Part shown: positions 16,192-25,186 of the stretch, piece after piece
Numbering within the stretch: position 1 is the stretch's first letter
Layout of the letters: each line of letters begins with the position of its first letter
DNA from: Acinetobacter bohemicus ANC 3994
Lineage (GTDB): Bacteria; Pseudomonadota; Gammaproteobacteria; Pseudomonadales; Moraxellaceae
Assembly: GCF_000367925.1 (NCBI RefSeq)
Contig: NZ_KB849176.1
Location: forward strand, 734,191-798,190
DNA: 64,000 nucleotides
Direction of reading: 5' to 3'
Position numbers and translations under genes: made by a program
The notes under the pieces: model-generated
Told to the model about the DNA's origin: nothing
The model's input: only the letters and a program-made list of their open reading frames with translations
The model's database searches: none

Positions 16192-17397
16192 ATGGCACAA
16201 ACACACACAGGGAAACTACAAAAATTCTTAACGATATTTTTGTGTTTTTGGGTCGCATTTTTTGAAGGTTTTGATCTTCAAGCACCGGGTATTGCAGCTA
16301 AAGGAATTGCAGCGACATTCGGTTTGGATCAAGTTCAAATGGGATATGTTTTTAGTTTGGGTGTATTTGGAATGCTGTTTGGAGCATTCTTTGGTGGGCG
16401 TATTGCGGATTATTTCGGGCAGAAGAAAGTCTTGATGCTTTCTATTGCTATTTTTGGCGTCTTTATGTCTTTGACAGCATTGGCACCAAGTGCTGAAACT
16501 TTATATGCTGCCCGCTTTTTTACCGGTTTAGGGCTTGGCGCTGCAATGCCAACCATGATTTCAGTCGTGGGTGATGAAGCAACTGAAGCGAATCGGGGTA
16601 AATTAAATAGCTTGATGTATTGTGGGTTACCTGTTGGTGCAATCTTTGTTGCGAGCCTTGCAATATTTTTACCTGAAGTCAAATGGCAAACTTTATTTTT
16701 GATTGGCGGTTTAACGCCGTTAGTATTAATACCATTGATGGCGATGATTCTTAAGGATAAGCCAAAAGCGGTTGTTGTCGAGAAAGCAGCTATAGAAGCT
16801 GTGCCAAATATGGCGCAAGTATTGTTTAAAAAACACCAATATAAAAATACATTACCACTTTGGGTGGGCTTCTTCTTTACCTTGATGATTAATTATATTT
16901 TGATTAGTTGGTTACCTAATTTATTGATGGAACAAGGTTTGGAAAAGCCACAAGCCTTTATGGTCATGCTGGTGTTTCAAGTCGGTGCAGTGATTGGTAC
17001 GTTGGCTTTGGGTTATTTGTTGGATCGCTTAAAACTTTGGCAAATGGCTATAATTATCTATGGTGGTTTATTTGTTGCGTTAGTTTTATTGTTCACGACA
17101 ACGACTATTCCTGTATTAATTTTAGCAGGTGTGATGGGTGGTATTTTCTCTACAGGCGGTCAGTCCATTCTTTATGGTATTTCACCCATCTTCTATTCAG
17201 GAATGGGGAAAGTAACAGGCGTGGGAAGTGCAATTTCTTTGGGGCGTTTAGGTGCAATGACAGGGCCTTTGTTAACTGGGAAAATTTTGGTATTAGGATT
17301 GGGCACGACCGGTATTTTAATCGCGAGTTTGCCTGCTGTGGTCATTTCAGCGGTTGCTGTAACTGCGCTATCGCGTTATAAATCGACTTACAAGTAG
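16192..17397 (+). CDS. MFS transporter, aromatic acid:H+ symporter (AAHS) family, MhpT-like
   Basis: 401-residue inner-membrane transporter with about 12 helices. It has the AAHS features near helix 1 (FFEGFDLQAPGIAAKGIA), the MFS loop 2-3 motif (GGRIADYFGQKKVL) and GLGLGAAMPTMIS. It resembles E. coli MhpT along its length (LMYCGLPVGA, GGQSILYGISPIFYS, GRLGAMTGPLLTGKIL), so a 3-(3-hydroxyphenyl)propionate-type aromatic carboxylate is a reasonable but unproven substrate. No aromatic catabolic gene is next to it. GGAG lies 7 bases before the ATG, and an inverted repeat (16143-16170) precedes that. A terminator follows at 17411. Confidence 0.85.
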   Translation: MAQTHTGKLQKFLTIFLCFWVAFFEGFDLQAPGIAAKGIAATFGLDQVQMGYVFSLGVFGMLFGAFFGGRIADYFGQKKVLMLSIAIFGVFMSLTALAPSAETLYAARFFTGLGLGAAMPTMISVVGDEATEANRGKLNSLMYCGLPVGAIFVASLAIFLPEVKWQTLFLIGGLTPLVLIPLMAMILKDKPKAVVVEKAAIEAVPNMAQVLFKKHQYKNTLPLWVGFFFTLMINYILISWLPNLLMEQGLEKPQAFMVMLVFQVGAVIGTLALGYLLDRLKLWQMAIIIYGGLFVALVLLFTTTTIPVLILAGVMGGIFSTGGQSILYGISPIFYSGMGKVTGVGSAISLGRLGAMTGPLLTGKILVLGLGTTGILIASLPAVVISAVAVTALSRYKSTYK

Positions 17398-17410
17398 CTT
17401 AAACGAGAAA

Positions 17411-17438
17411 AAAGAGAATCGAAAGATTCTCTTTTTTT
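17411..17438 (+). terminator. Terminator of the MFS gene
   Basis: Stem AAAGAGAATC/GATTCTCTTT closed by a GAAA tetraloop, followed by T-rich sequence. Confidence 0.88.
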
Positions 17439-17512
17439 GCACTTTTATTTAAAAAATAGAGAAATCTAAATTATTTGCTAAACTATAAAGATAGAAAAAC
17501 TGATTTATTTTT

Positions 17513-17839
17513 ATGACTTATCAATTGATTCAACTCTCTATTCACGCAACAGATAATATTTCTTGTCCACATTGCCAGCAGGACGTTATTAATTGGGCTG
17601 AAGAGCAATATGTTCAGCCATGTGAACATACTTTATTTATTGCCATGGATGTGGGTTTTGAATATATGACCGATGAGTTTGAGCAGACCATGCCGCGATC
17701 TGTGGATGATCTACATGCTCATGATGATCAGGTGAATATGTTTGCAGAAATCACCCAATCTACCTATCTTAATTATTTGATTGTTAAATCAGATTTGGGA
17801 ATAGAAGGGTATTTTCGCTATGTGGGTTTTACTGCATAA
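17513..17839 (+). CDS. Conserved-type hypothetical protein, possible metal site
   Basis: 108 residues, acidic, no signal peptide or membrane helix. A CPHC pair (residues 18-21) and a third cysteine (PCEHT, about residue 37) followed by His could bind zinc, but a complete four-ligand set is not obvious. The rest is rich in Asp, Glu and His (MPRSVDDLHAHDDQ). I do not recognise a family. The ORF lies alone between two strong terminators (17411 and 17863), which argues that it is a real transcription unit. The ribosome binding site is weak. Confidence 0.65.
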   Translation: MTYQLIQLSIHATDNISCPHCQQDVINWAEEQYVQPCEHTLFIAMDVGFEYMTDEFEQTMPRSVDDLHAHDDQVNMFAEITQSTYLNYLIVKSDLGIEGYFRYVGFTA

Positions 17840-17862
17840 AATGGCATGAGATTGGATTAAAA

Positions 17863-17882
17863 AAAGCTCCCGAAGGAGCTTT
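17863..17882. terminator. Bidirectional terminator between the small hypothetical and ntrC
   Basis: Stem AAAGCTCC/GGAGCTTT with a CGAA tetraloop and A/T runs on both sides, between two convergent genes. Confidence 0.85.
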
Positions 17883-17905
17883 TATTTTGACTAGAGCCAT
17901 AGAAA

Positions 17906-19387
17906 TTAACTTTCTATAATTTCTTCTTCAACATCATCATCGACAGTGTCCATGCCCAATTCTTTTAGCTTACGGGTTAAAGTATTACGACCCCAGCCTA
18001 AAAGTTCAGCAGCATGGCGTTTACGTCCACGTGTTTGTTGTAAAGCTGCTGTAATTAAAGTGCGTTCAAACATAGGCGTTGCAATGTCAAGAATCTTCAT
18101 TTCGCCATTTTTAAGCTTTTGTATAGCCCATTGGCCTAATAACTCATCCCAATGATGTAGTGAAACACGATCAAAAGTACTATTGGGTTGAGCTTCATCA
18201 CTAGAACGCTGAATTGGAATTTGTTTTAATTCAGAAGGTAGGTCTTCAGGGTAGACCTCACGTCCAGTAATCATGACCGTTAGCCAACGGCAAGTATTTT
18301 CAAGCTGACGCACATTCCCTTGCCAAGGCAGTTGTTGCATATATTCTTGGGTTTCTGGACGTAAAATTTTAGGATTCACGCCTAATTCTTTACCAGCACG
18401 AGCCAAGAAGTGTTGCGCCAACATTGGAATGTCTTCGCTACGATGTGCAAGTTTTGGAATGTGAATACGGATCACATTGAGGCGATGATATAAATCTTCA
18501 CGGAAGCGTCCATCATGCACCAATTTTTCTAAATCTTGATGGGTTGCAGCAACAATACGCACATCAACTTTGACAGGAATGTGCCCACCGACCCGATAAA
18601 ATTCACCATCGGCTAAAACGCGAAGTAAACGGGTTTGTGTTTCAAATGGCATATCGCCAATTTCATCTAAAAATAATGTTCCGCCATTGGCTTGTTCAAA
18701 ACGACCTTGGCGTTGAGAGTTTGCACCGGTAAATGCACCTTTTTCATGTCCGAAAAGTTCAGTTTCAATCAAATCTTTTGGAATGGCTGCCATATTTAAG
18801 GCAATAAAAGGTTTGCTGCTACGTGGGGAGTGGCGATGAAGCGCATGTGCAACCAGTTCTTTACCCGTCCCAGATTCACCATTAATCAGTACAGTGATGT
18901 GGGATTGCGATAAACGGCCAATTGCTCGGAATACTTCCTGCATAGCAGGAGATTCACCAATGATTTCAGCAGATTGAATCGGAGGCGCGGTTTTGGCAGA
19001 TTCTTGTTGTTGTAGCTTGGTGATATGTAAGATGGCACGATTGACCAACGCCAAGGCTTCATCAATATCAAAAGGTTTAGGTAAATACTCGAAAGCACCT
19101 GTTTGATAACTGGAAACAGCAGATTCTAAATCTGAATGCGCTGTCATAATAATCACAGGGAGATCAGGATGACTGGCTTTCACTTTGCCTAAGAAGGTAA
19201 GACCATCAATACCGGGCATGCGAATATCAGTCAAAATGACATCAGGTAAATCGGTGCTCAGTTGATCAAGAGCAGATTGTGCTTCTTCAAAACTGGTAAC
19301 ATCAAAACCTTCTTCTTTGAATGTTTTTTCCAACACCCAGCGCATGGCACGATCATCATCAATTACCCATATTTTATTTCGCGACAT
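17906..19387 (-). CDS. ntrC: Nitrogen regulation response regulator NtrC (GlnG)
   Basis: Sigma-54-dependent activator of nitrogen-scavenging genes, phosphorylated by NtrB. From the chosen ATG at 19387 (MSRNKIWVIDDD, 493 residues) the receiver domain has its phospho-acceptor at Asp54 (ILTDIRMPG), matching NtrC numbering. The AAA+ domain has Walker A GESGTGKE, the sigma-54 contact loop GAFTGA and Walker B GGTLFLDEIGDMP. The C-terminal Fis-type helix-turn-helix is ELLGWGRNTLTRKLKELG. A longer frame to 19450 exists, but GGGAG sits properly before 19387. It overlaps ntrB by 14 bases, so translation is coupled. glnA is not in the window. Confidence 0.95.
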   Translation of the reverse strand: MSRNKIWVIDDDRAMRWVLEKTFKEEGFDVTSFEEAQSALDQLSTDLPDVILTDIRMPGIDGLTFLGKVKASHPDLPVIIMTAHSDLESAVSSYQTGAFEYLPKPFDIDEALALVNRAILHITKLQQQESAKTAPPIQSAEIIGESPAMQEVFRAIGRLSQSHITVLINGESGTGKELVAHALHRHSPRSSKPFIALNMAAIPKDLIETELFGHEKGAFTGANSQRQGRFEQANGGTLFLDEIGDMPFETQTRLLRVLADGEFYRVGGHIPVKVDVRIVAATHQDLEKLVHDGRFREDLYHRLNVIRIHIPKLAHRSEDIPMLAQHFLARAGKELGVNPKILRPETQEYMQQLPWQGNVRQLENTCRWLTVMITGREVYPEDLPSELKQIPIQRSSDEAQPNSTFDRVSLHHWDELLGQWAIQKLKNGEMKILDIATPMFERTLITAALQQTRGRKRHAAELLGWGRNTLTRKLKELGMDTVDDDVEEEIIES

Positions 19388-20495
19388 GGTTAGACTCCCA
19401 AGGTAAATATAAGCTAAATACTGTTTTTCCTGGAACTGACTGACATTCAATCATTCCGCTATGTTGATGCATAATATTTTGTGCAATGCTTAGCCCTAGT
19501 CCCGTACCTTTAGCACGTCCTGTGACCAGTGGATAAAACACGGATTCTAAAATTTCTTCTGGCACACCTGGGCCATTGTCTTCAATGTCGATGCGAATAG
19601 CAGAGCGTTTTAACACGCCATTAATCGTGACAAGGCGTTGAATGCGTGTGCGTAAAATAAGTTCAGGTTGATGGTCAACAAAGAATTCTTTATTTTCCAT
19701 CATGGCTTGTACTGCATTGACGCTGATATTCAGCATGACTTGAATGAGTTGATCGCGATCTGCCATTACATCGGGTAATGACAAATCATAGTCACGGGTA
19801 ATTTTGATTTTCTTTTTGGTTTGATTGGTAATCAGAGAGCGAACACGTTCTAATGGTTCATGCACATTAACCAGTTCATAACTTGGTAATTGGCGAGATC
19901 CGAGCATGGTGTCGGCCAAATTACGTAAGCGATCGACTTCACTAATAATAATGTCGGTAAATTCTGCATATTGTGGATCGTTCAAACTGCGTGCAAGCAG
20001 TTGCGTTGCACCACGAATACCGCCTAAAGGATTTTTAATTTCGTGCGCCACACCGCGAATCAATTGTCTTGCAACTTGATGTTGTTGAATTAGGTTTTCT
20101 TCTTTAGAAATTTTCAGCATCCGATCAATCGGATTGAGTTCGATCAGGAGCAGTGGGTGATACGGTTTTTGAGCATTAATTTGTGAGACGGTATAATCCA
20201 CATGAATATCTTTAAAGTTCACACTAATAGTTGCTTCACGACGGGTATAAGGTTGTCCTGTGATGAACGTATTTAATAATGCTTCTTGGGTATTGAATTC
20301 ATCATTCGGCATATGTAATAAATTTAAAACAGGTTGACCTGAAGCACGCAGCAAACTAATGTCAAATAATGATTCACAAGAAGAATTTAAATAAAAAATA
20401 TTAAGGTGACGATCGACCAGCAAAATGGCTGTGGTTAAGTTGTCCACTAAAAGGCGGTAGTCGATAGCGACGGGTTGATCCATTAGCGAAGGCAT
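19374..20495 (-). CDS. ntrB: Nitrogen regulation sensor histidine kinase NtrB (GlnL)
   Basis: Cytoplasmic sensor kinase/phosphatase of NtrC, controlled by PII protein. 373 residues: N-terminal PAS domain (about 10-125), dimerisation/phosphoacceptor domain with H-box GVAHEIKNPLGG (His151), N-box QVMLNISVNAVQAM, and ATP-binding G boxes IEDNGPGVPEE and GTGLGLSIAQNIM. No membrane helices, as expected for NtrB. The 3' end overlaps ntrC by 14 bases. The divergent neighbour is rimO across a 348-base gap. An alternative ATG four codons in (20483) is possible. Confidence 0.94.
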   Translation of the reverse strand: MPSLMDQPVAIDYRLLVDNLTTAILLVDRHLNIFYLNSSCESLFDISLLRASGQPVLNLLHMPNDEFNTQEALLNTFITGQPYTRREATISVNFKDIHVDYTVSQINAQKPYHPLLLIELNPIDRMLKISKEENLIQQHQVARQLIRGVAHEIKNPLGGIRGATQLLARSLNDPQYAEFTDIIISEVDRLRNLADTMLGSRQLPSYELVNVHEPLERVRSLITNQTKKKIKITRDYDLSLPDVMADRDQLIQVMLNISVNAVQAMMENKEFFVDHQPELILRTRIQRLVTINGVLKRSAIRIDIEDNGPGVPEEILESVFYPLVTGRAKGTGLGLSIAQNIMHQHSGMIECQSVPGKTVFSLYLPWESNHVAK

Positions 20496-20843
20496 CCTGT
20501 ATTAAAATAGCGCAATGGCATCTGCACTTCTTGTCATTTCTCCCTATTCTGGGACATTCAACGAGTTAAACGTTGTCGAAATAAAGCAAAATGCACGCCA
20601 ACTTTAAGTATTTATCTAAATAAAAATTCTGCCGCAATAAAAGTGTGCTTTTTTGTTCTTTGATTGCAGAAACTCAGAACATAGTAAAGGAATTAAAAAT
20701 ATTAGTGAACCAAAATGGTGCGCATAAAATATTTGGTAAAAAATCGGATGTATTTTGGTGCGTTATACAAAGAGTCGGCTTTCTGTCTGTTTTTATGATT
20801 CGAAAAGACATACAATACGCGCATTATAGTGGAGTGCAGATTC
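20496..20843. other. Divergent intergenic region ntrB / rimO
   Basis: 348 bases without a convincing gene. A short open frame on the plus strand (from 20645) has no ribosome site and no recognisable product. It must hold the ntrB promoter (minus) and the rimO promoter (plus). TACAAT at 20811-20816 followed by ACGCGC is a plausible rimO -10. I saw no sigma-54 site. Confidence 0.4.
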
Positions 20844-22187
20844 ATGAAGTCCCCCAAAGTCGGTTTCGTTTCTTTAGGTTGTCCTAAGGCATTGGTAGAT
20901 TCTGAACGAATTTTAACTCAGTTGAAGACTGAAGGTTATGATGTAGCATCGGATTATGATGGTGCTGATTTGGTTGTTGTTAATACTTGTGGTTTTATTG
21001 AATCTGCAGTACAAGAATCTCTAGATGCAATTGGCGAAGCCATGAGCTCAAATGGCCGTGTCATTGTGACAGGTTGTTTGGGTAAAGATGAAGAAAAAAT
21101 TCGCAAAATGCACCCGAATGTCCTTAAGGTGACAGGTGCAGCAGCATATCAAGAAGTGATGGAGGCCGTACATCAGTACGTACCTGAACCACCAAAGCAT
21201 AATCCGTTTATTGATCTTGTTCCTGAACAAGGGATTCGTTTAACGCCAAAACATTATGCTTATTTGAAAATATCAGAAGGCTGCAACCATCGTTGTACGT
21301 TCTGTATTATTCCAAGTATGCGTGGTGATTTGGTTTCACGTCCTGTGGGTTCGGTTTTAAGCGAAGCACAAGCGTTGAAAAAAGCCGGTGTTCAAGAAGT
21401 CTTGGTGATTTCACAAGATACATCAGCTTATGGCCTAGACACCAAATACAAATTGGATTTTTGGAACGGTCAGCCGGTTAAAACCAAATTCTATGACATG
21501 TGTGAAGCACTTGGTCAGTTGGGTATCTGGGTGCGTTTACATTATGTCTATCCATATCCACATGTGGATGCAGTGATTGACTTAATGGCACAAGGTAAAA
21601 TCCTGCCATATTTAGACATTCCTTTTCAACACGCCAGTCCGCGCATCTTAAAATTGATGAAGCGACCAGCTCATAGTGAAAATACTCTTGAACGTCTGAA
21701 ATTGTGGCGTGAAAAATGTCCAGAATTGGTGATTCGTTCAACATTCGTGGTCGGTTTCCCGGGTGAAACTGAGGAAGACTTCCAAGTTCTACTTGAATGG
21801 CTCAAAGAAGCTCAGCTTGATCGTGTAGGTTGCTTTACCTATTCGCCTGTAGAAGGTGCGACAGCAAATGACTTGCCAGATCATGTGCCTGAAGAAATCA
21901 AGCAAGATCGTTATGAGCGTTTTATGGAAGTTCAGCAGGCTATTTCTGCTGCGAAACTACAAAAACGTATTGGTCAAACCATGACTGTGCTGGTTGATGA
22001 TCTAGATGAAGAATTCCCAGTGGCGATTGCACGTTCTTATGCAGATGCACCTGAAATTGATGGCAATGTTTTTGTAGAAGATATTGATAAGAGCTTAATT
22101 AAATCGGGTGATTTACTTGAAGTCAAAATTACGGATGCAGATGAATATGATTTATATGCCAAGCTCATTCAGATTAAATCAGCTTAA
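20844..22187 (+). CDS. rimO: Ribosomal protein S12 methylthiotransferase RimO
   Basis: Radical SAM enzyme that adds a methylthio group to Asp88 of ribosomal protein S12. From ATG 20844 (MKSPKVGFVSLGCPKALVDS, 447 residues) the N-terminal UPF0004 cluster cysteines are Cys13, Cys49 and Cys78; the radical SAM CxxxCxxC is Cys147, Cys151, Cys154 (CNHRCTFC); a TRAM domain closes the protein. I prefer 20844 over an upstream GTG (20829) because GGAG at 20831-20834 fits it. Downstream pyrH follows after 49 bases. Confidence 0.96.
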   Translation: MKSPKVGFVSLGCPKALVDSERILTQLKTEGYDVASDYDGADLVVVNTCGFIESAVQESLDAIGEAMSSNGRVIVTGCLGKDEEKIRKMHPNVLKVTGAAAYQEVMEAVHQYVPEPPKHNPFIDLVPEQGIRLTPKHYAYLKISEGCNHRCTFCIIPSMRGDLVSRPVGSVLSEAQALKKAGVQEVLVISQDTSAYGLDTKYKLDFWNGQPVKTKFYDMCEALGQLGIWVRLHYVYPYPHVDAVIDLMAQGKILPYLDIPFQHASPRILKLMKRPAHSENTLERLKLWREKCPELVIRSTFVVGFPGETEEDFQVLLEWLKEAQLDRVGCFTYSPVEGATANDLPDHVPEEIKQDRYERFMEVQQAISAAKLQKRIGQTMTVLVDDLDEEFPVAIARSYADAPEIDGNVFVEDIDKSLIKSGDLLEVKITDADEYDLYAKLIQIKSA

Positions 22188-22236
22188 AAAAGATACGAAT
22201 AAAGTTTTAGATATTTGAAAATTCGGAGATTCCCTA

Positions 22237-22965
22237 ATGTTGGACTCAAAAAAGCCTCGTTACGAACGTATTTTACTCAAACTTTCTGGTGAAGCATTGG
22301 CTGGAAATAAAGACATGGGGATTGATGCACAAGTGCTTGATCAAATGTCTTTGGCGATTGCACACTTAGTTGGTTTGGGTGTTCAAGTGGGTATCGTGGT
22401 TGGTGGTGGTAACTTATACCGCGGTAGCCAATTGCAAAAAGATGGTTTGGTTGGCCGTGTAACAGGCGATCAAATGGGTATGCTTGCGACTGTGATGAAT
22501 GGTTTGGCTTTGCGTGATGCTTTGGTACGCCGTAACATTAAAACACGTTTAATGTCTGCTTTACCGATTGGTGCTGTGGTTGAATCTTATTCAAGCCGTG
22601 ATGCAATTCGCCATTTAACTCAAGGTGAAGTGTGCGTATTTGTTGCGGGTACAGGTAATCCATTCTTTACGACGGATACAGCAGCTTGCTTACGTGGTAT
22701 TGAAATCGAAGCGAACTTGATCTTAAAAGCCACCAAAGTTGATGGTGTTTATAATAAAGATCCAAGTAAATACGATGATGCTGTGAAATATGACAAATTA
22801 ACTTTCGATCAAGTACTTGATGAAAAATTAGGTATTATGGATTTAACGGCAATTTGCTTGTGCCGCGATCATAATGTGCCACTTCAAGTGTTTGATATGA
22901 ACAAATCTGGTTCATTGCTTTCAGTGGTTATGGGTGAAAAAGAAGGGACTCACGTTACGAATTAA
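22237..22965 (+). CDS. pyrH: Uridylate kinase (UMP kinase)
   Basis: Phosphorylates UMP to UDP in pyrimidine nucleotide synthesis. 242 residues, same as the E. coli enzyme in size. The N-terminal RILLKLSGEAL and VGIVVGGGNLYRG form the amino-acid-kinase phosphate-binding site; TGNPFFTTDTAA and KATKVDGVYNKDP are typical. CGGAG lies before the ATG. A 7-bp inverted repeat spans the stop codon (CTCACGT 22949 / ACGTGAG 22969). The tsf and rpsB genes that normally precede it are not here; rimO is upstream instead. Confidence 0.97.
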   Translation: MLDSKKPRYERILLKLSGEALAGNKDMGIDAQVLDQMSLAIAHLVGLGVQVGIVVGGGNLYRGSQLQKDGLVGRVTGDQMGMLATVMNGLALRDALVRRNIKTRLMSALPIGAVVESYSSRDAIRHLTQGEVCVFVAGTGNPFFTTDTAACLRGIEIEANLILKATKVDGVYNKDPSKYDDAVKYDKLTFDQVLDEKLGIMDLTAICLCRDHNVPLQVFDMNKSGSLLSVVMGEKEGTHVTN

Positions 22966-23043
22966 TGTACGTGAGCCTGAAAGCTCTTTATACTACACAC
23001 TATTTAGTAATTACATCTCTTAGAATTAAGTAAGGAAGATCAT

Positions 23044-23598
23044 ATGATTAACGATCTTAAAAAAGACAGCGAAGACCGCATGAATAAGACTCTAGAGTCT
23101 CTAGAGCACGGTTTTGCCAAAGTTCGTACAGGTCGTGCGCACCCATCTATTTTAAATGGTGTGATGGTTTCTTACTATGGCTCTGATGTTCCACTGAACC
23201 AAGTGGCAAACGTTGGTCTTGAAGATTCACGTACATTGTTGGTACAACCATTTGAACGTTCAATGGTATCTGCAATTGATAAAGCGATTCGTGAAGCAGG
23301 TTTGGGTCTTAACCCGATTACTGCGGATGCGATTCGTGTACCAATGGCTGCGCTGACTGAAGAAACGCGTCGTGATATGCAAAAAGTTGCGCGTACTGAA
23401 GCTGAAAATGCCAAAGTTGCGATTCGTAACATTCGTCGTGATGTATTGGGTGATATCAAAGCATTATTGAAAGAAAAAGAAATTTCTGAAGATGATGATC
23501 GCCGTGCATCAGACGACATTCAAAAAATCACCGATAAATTCGTTGCTGAAGTAGAAAAGCGTTTAGCTGCGAAAGAAGCTGAATTGATGAAGGTTTAA
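23044..23598 (+). CDS. frr: Ribosome recycling factor
   Basis: With EF-G it splits post-termination ribosomes. 184 residues (185 in E. coli), with the domain I helix motif VRTGRAHPSIL, domain II YYGSDVPLNQVANV, and the C-terminal helices RRDVLGDIKALLKEKEISEDDDR. AAGGAAG lies just before the ATG. A TATACT in the 78-base gap after pyrH could be an extra promoter. uppS follows after 6 bases. Confidence 0.97.
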   Translation: MINDLKKDSEDRMNKTLESLEHGFAKVRTGRAHPSILNGVMVSYYGSDVPLNQVANVGLEDSRTLLVQPFERSMVSAIDKAIREAGLGLNPITADAIRVPMAALTEETRRDMQKVARTEAENAKVAIRNIRRDVLGDIKALLKEKEISEDDDRRASDDIQKITDKFVAEVEKRLAAKEAELMKV

Positions 23599-23604
23599 GA
23601 TTTA

Positions 23605-24351
23605 ATGACCGCATCAGAAGATAGCTTGCTTCTTCCAAAACATGTTGCCATCATCATGGATGGCAACAATCGTTTTGCTAAAAAGATGCAAATGCAAAAA
23701 GGTGATGGACACCGTGAAGGTAAAAATGTCCTCGATCCGATTGTTGAACACTGTAGAAAAAATCAAATTCAAGCGTTAACTGTTTTCGCATTCTCTAGCG
23801 AAAATTGGAACCGTCCCCAATTTGAGGTTGATTTACTCATGGTATTGTTAGAAGAAACAATCCTAGAGCAATTGCCTCGAATGGAAAAATTTAATATTGC
23901 TTTACGTTTTATTGGTGATCGTTCTCGTTTATCTTCACATTTACGTGAGTTAATGTTGCAAGCTGAACAAAGGACTGCTAAGTTCGACAGCATGACGTTG
24001 ACCATTGCGATCAGTTATGGTGGCATGTGGGATATGGCGCAGGCTGCAAAGCAAATTGCAGCGGATGCTGTGGCAAAAAAAATCGCTATTGAAGATATAA
24101 ATGTTGAGTTGTTTGGGCAACATGTCAGTATGGCAGATTTACCAGCTGTCGATCTATTGATTCGTACAGGTGGTGATTTTCGTTTGTCGAATTTTTTACT
24201 TTGGCAAGCAGCATATGCTGAACTGTATTTTACCCAAACCTTATGGCCTGAGTTTACTGTTGAGGAATTCGATGATGCGTTAGCAGTTTTTGCTGGGCGT
24301 GAACGTCGTTTTGGGAAAACTTCAGAGCAAATCCAACAAGAGAAAAATTGA
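23605..24351 (+). CDS. uppS: Isoprenyl (undecaprenyl diphosphate) synthase
   Basis: Condenses isopentenyl diphosphate units onto farnesyl diphosphate to make the C55 carrier lipid for peptidoglycan and surface polysaccharides. 248 residues. The catalytic loop reads IIMDGNNRFAKK where most family members have MDGNGRWAKK, and the conserved C-terminal block reads RTGGDFRLSNFLLWQ where most have RTSGEQRxSNFLLWQ; the Mg-binding Glu is thus Asp here. FAFSSENWNRP is standard. I recall the same variants in other Acinetobacter, so the enzyme is very probably active. It lies 6 bases after frr and 10 bases before cdsA. Confidence 0.95.
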   Translation: MTASEDSLLLPKHVAIIMDGNNRFAKKMQMQKGDGHREGKNVLDPIVEHCRKNQIQALTVFAFSSENWNRPQFEVDLLMVLLEETILEQLPRMEKFNIALRFIGDRSRLSSHLRELMLQAEQRTAKFDSMTLTIAISYGGMWDMAQAAKQIAADAVAKKIAIEDINVELFGQHVSMADLPAVDLLIRTGGDFRLSNFLLWQAAYAELYFTQTLWPEFTVEEFDDALAVFAGRERRFGKTSEQIQQEKN

Positions 24352-24361
24352 GAATTAATAC

Positions 24362-25186
24362 ATGTTAGAGCGGATTATAACCGCATTGGTATTGGTAGCA
24401 GTCGTACTCAGTTGTATGTTTGCTACACAGTCTCAGTATCCAATGTTTATGCTGATGATTGTTGCAGCAGGGGTTGCAGGGTATGAGTGGTTTAAGCTTA
24501 TGCCAAGAAAAAATAAAAATTCTGTGAAACTCCTAGCTTGGGTTTATGGTATTGCAACTGCGGCTTTAGCAACTTTGGCATTATATTTTAATGATATTGC
24601 TTTGTTGCTTTGGGCAGCTTCTATTTTATGTTGGATTTTAAGTATCTTTTGGGTCAAATCGTATCCCGATTATGATGGCTGGTACAATCCAAGCTTAAAA
24701 ATTATTGGATTTGTTTTAATTTCTGCTGCGGTTACCGCAATTTTTTCTGTATGGCATAGTTCACCATGGTGGCTCATGTACCTATTTTTATTGGTATGGG
24801 GGGCAGACAGCGGTGCTTATTTTGTCGGACGTAAATTAGGAAAGAAAAAACTTGCACCAGATGTGAGTCCAAATAAATCGGTTGAAGGTTTATATGGGGG
24901 TATTTTTACAGCAATGCTGATTGTTGTTGCTGTAGAGGTTCTTTATTTAGACTTAACGATCGCTCAACATATTCTGTTTTTAATTTTATCTGTGGTTACT
25001 GTCTTTAGTTCTGTTTTAGGTGATTTGTTCGAATCTATGATCAAGCGTCGTGCAGGAATTAAAGATTCAGGTCGTATTCTACCGGGACATGGTGGAGTAC
25101 TTGATCGTATTGATTCATTGCTTGCTGCGGCTCCAATTTTTGCTGCTGGCATGTATGTTTTAAAACTTATTGGTGTAAATTTATAG
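24362..25186 (+). CDS. cdsA: Phosphatidate cytidylyltransferase
   Basis: Makes CDP-diacylglycerol from phosphatidic acid and CTP, the branch point for all phospholipids. 274 residues with about seven or eight membrane helices. The family signature near the C-terminus is present: SVLGDLFESMIKRRAGIKDS followed by GRILPGHGGVLDRIDS, as is WGADSGAYFVGRKLGKKKLAP. Its TAG stop is followed immediately by the dxr ATG, so translation is coupled. Confidence 0.96.
   Translation: MLERIITALVLVAVVLSCMFATQSQYPMFMLMIVAAGVAGYEWFKLMPRKNKNSVKLLAWVYGIATAALATLALYFNDIALLLWAASILCWILSIFWVKSYPDYDGWYNPSLKIIGFVLISAAVTAIFSVWHSSPWWLMYLFLLVWGADSGAYFVGRKLGKKKLAPDVSPNKSVEGLYGGIFTAMLIVVAVEVLYLDLTIAQHILFLILSVVTVFSSVLGDLFESMIKRRAGIKDSGRILPGHGGVLDRIDSLLAAAPIFAAGMYVLKLIGVNL

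Noticed and set aside
17037..17381. 114-codon plus-strand frame within the MFS gene
   Set aside because: Out-of-frame overlap of a conserved transporter; Trp, Cys and Phe excess typical of a shifted frame.
20645..20887. 80-codon plus-strand frame before rimO
   Set aside because: No ribosome site, runs out of frame into rimO, no recognisable domain; treated as promoter region.
23175..23519. 114-codon minus-strand frame opposite frr
   Set aside because: Antisense to the highly conserved frr gene; Ser/Arg-rich, as reverse complements of such genes usually are.
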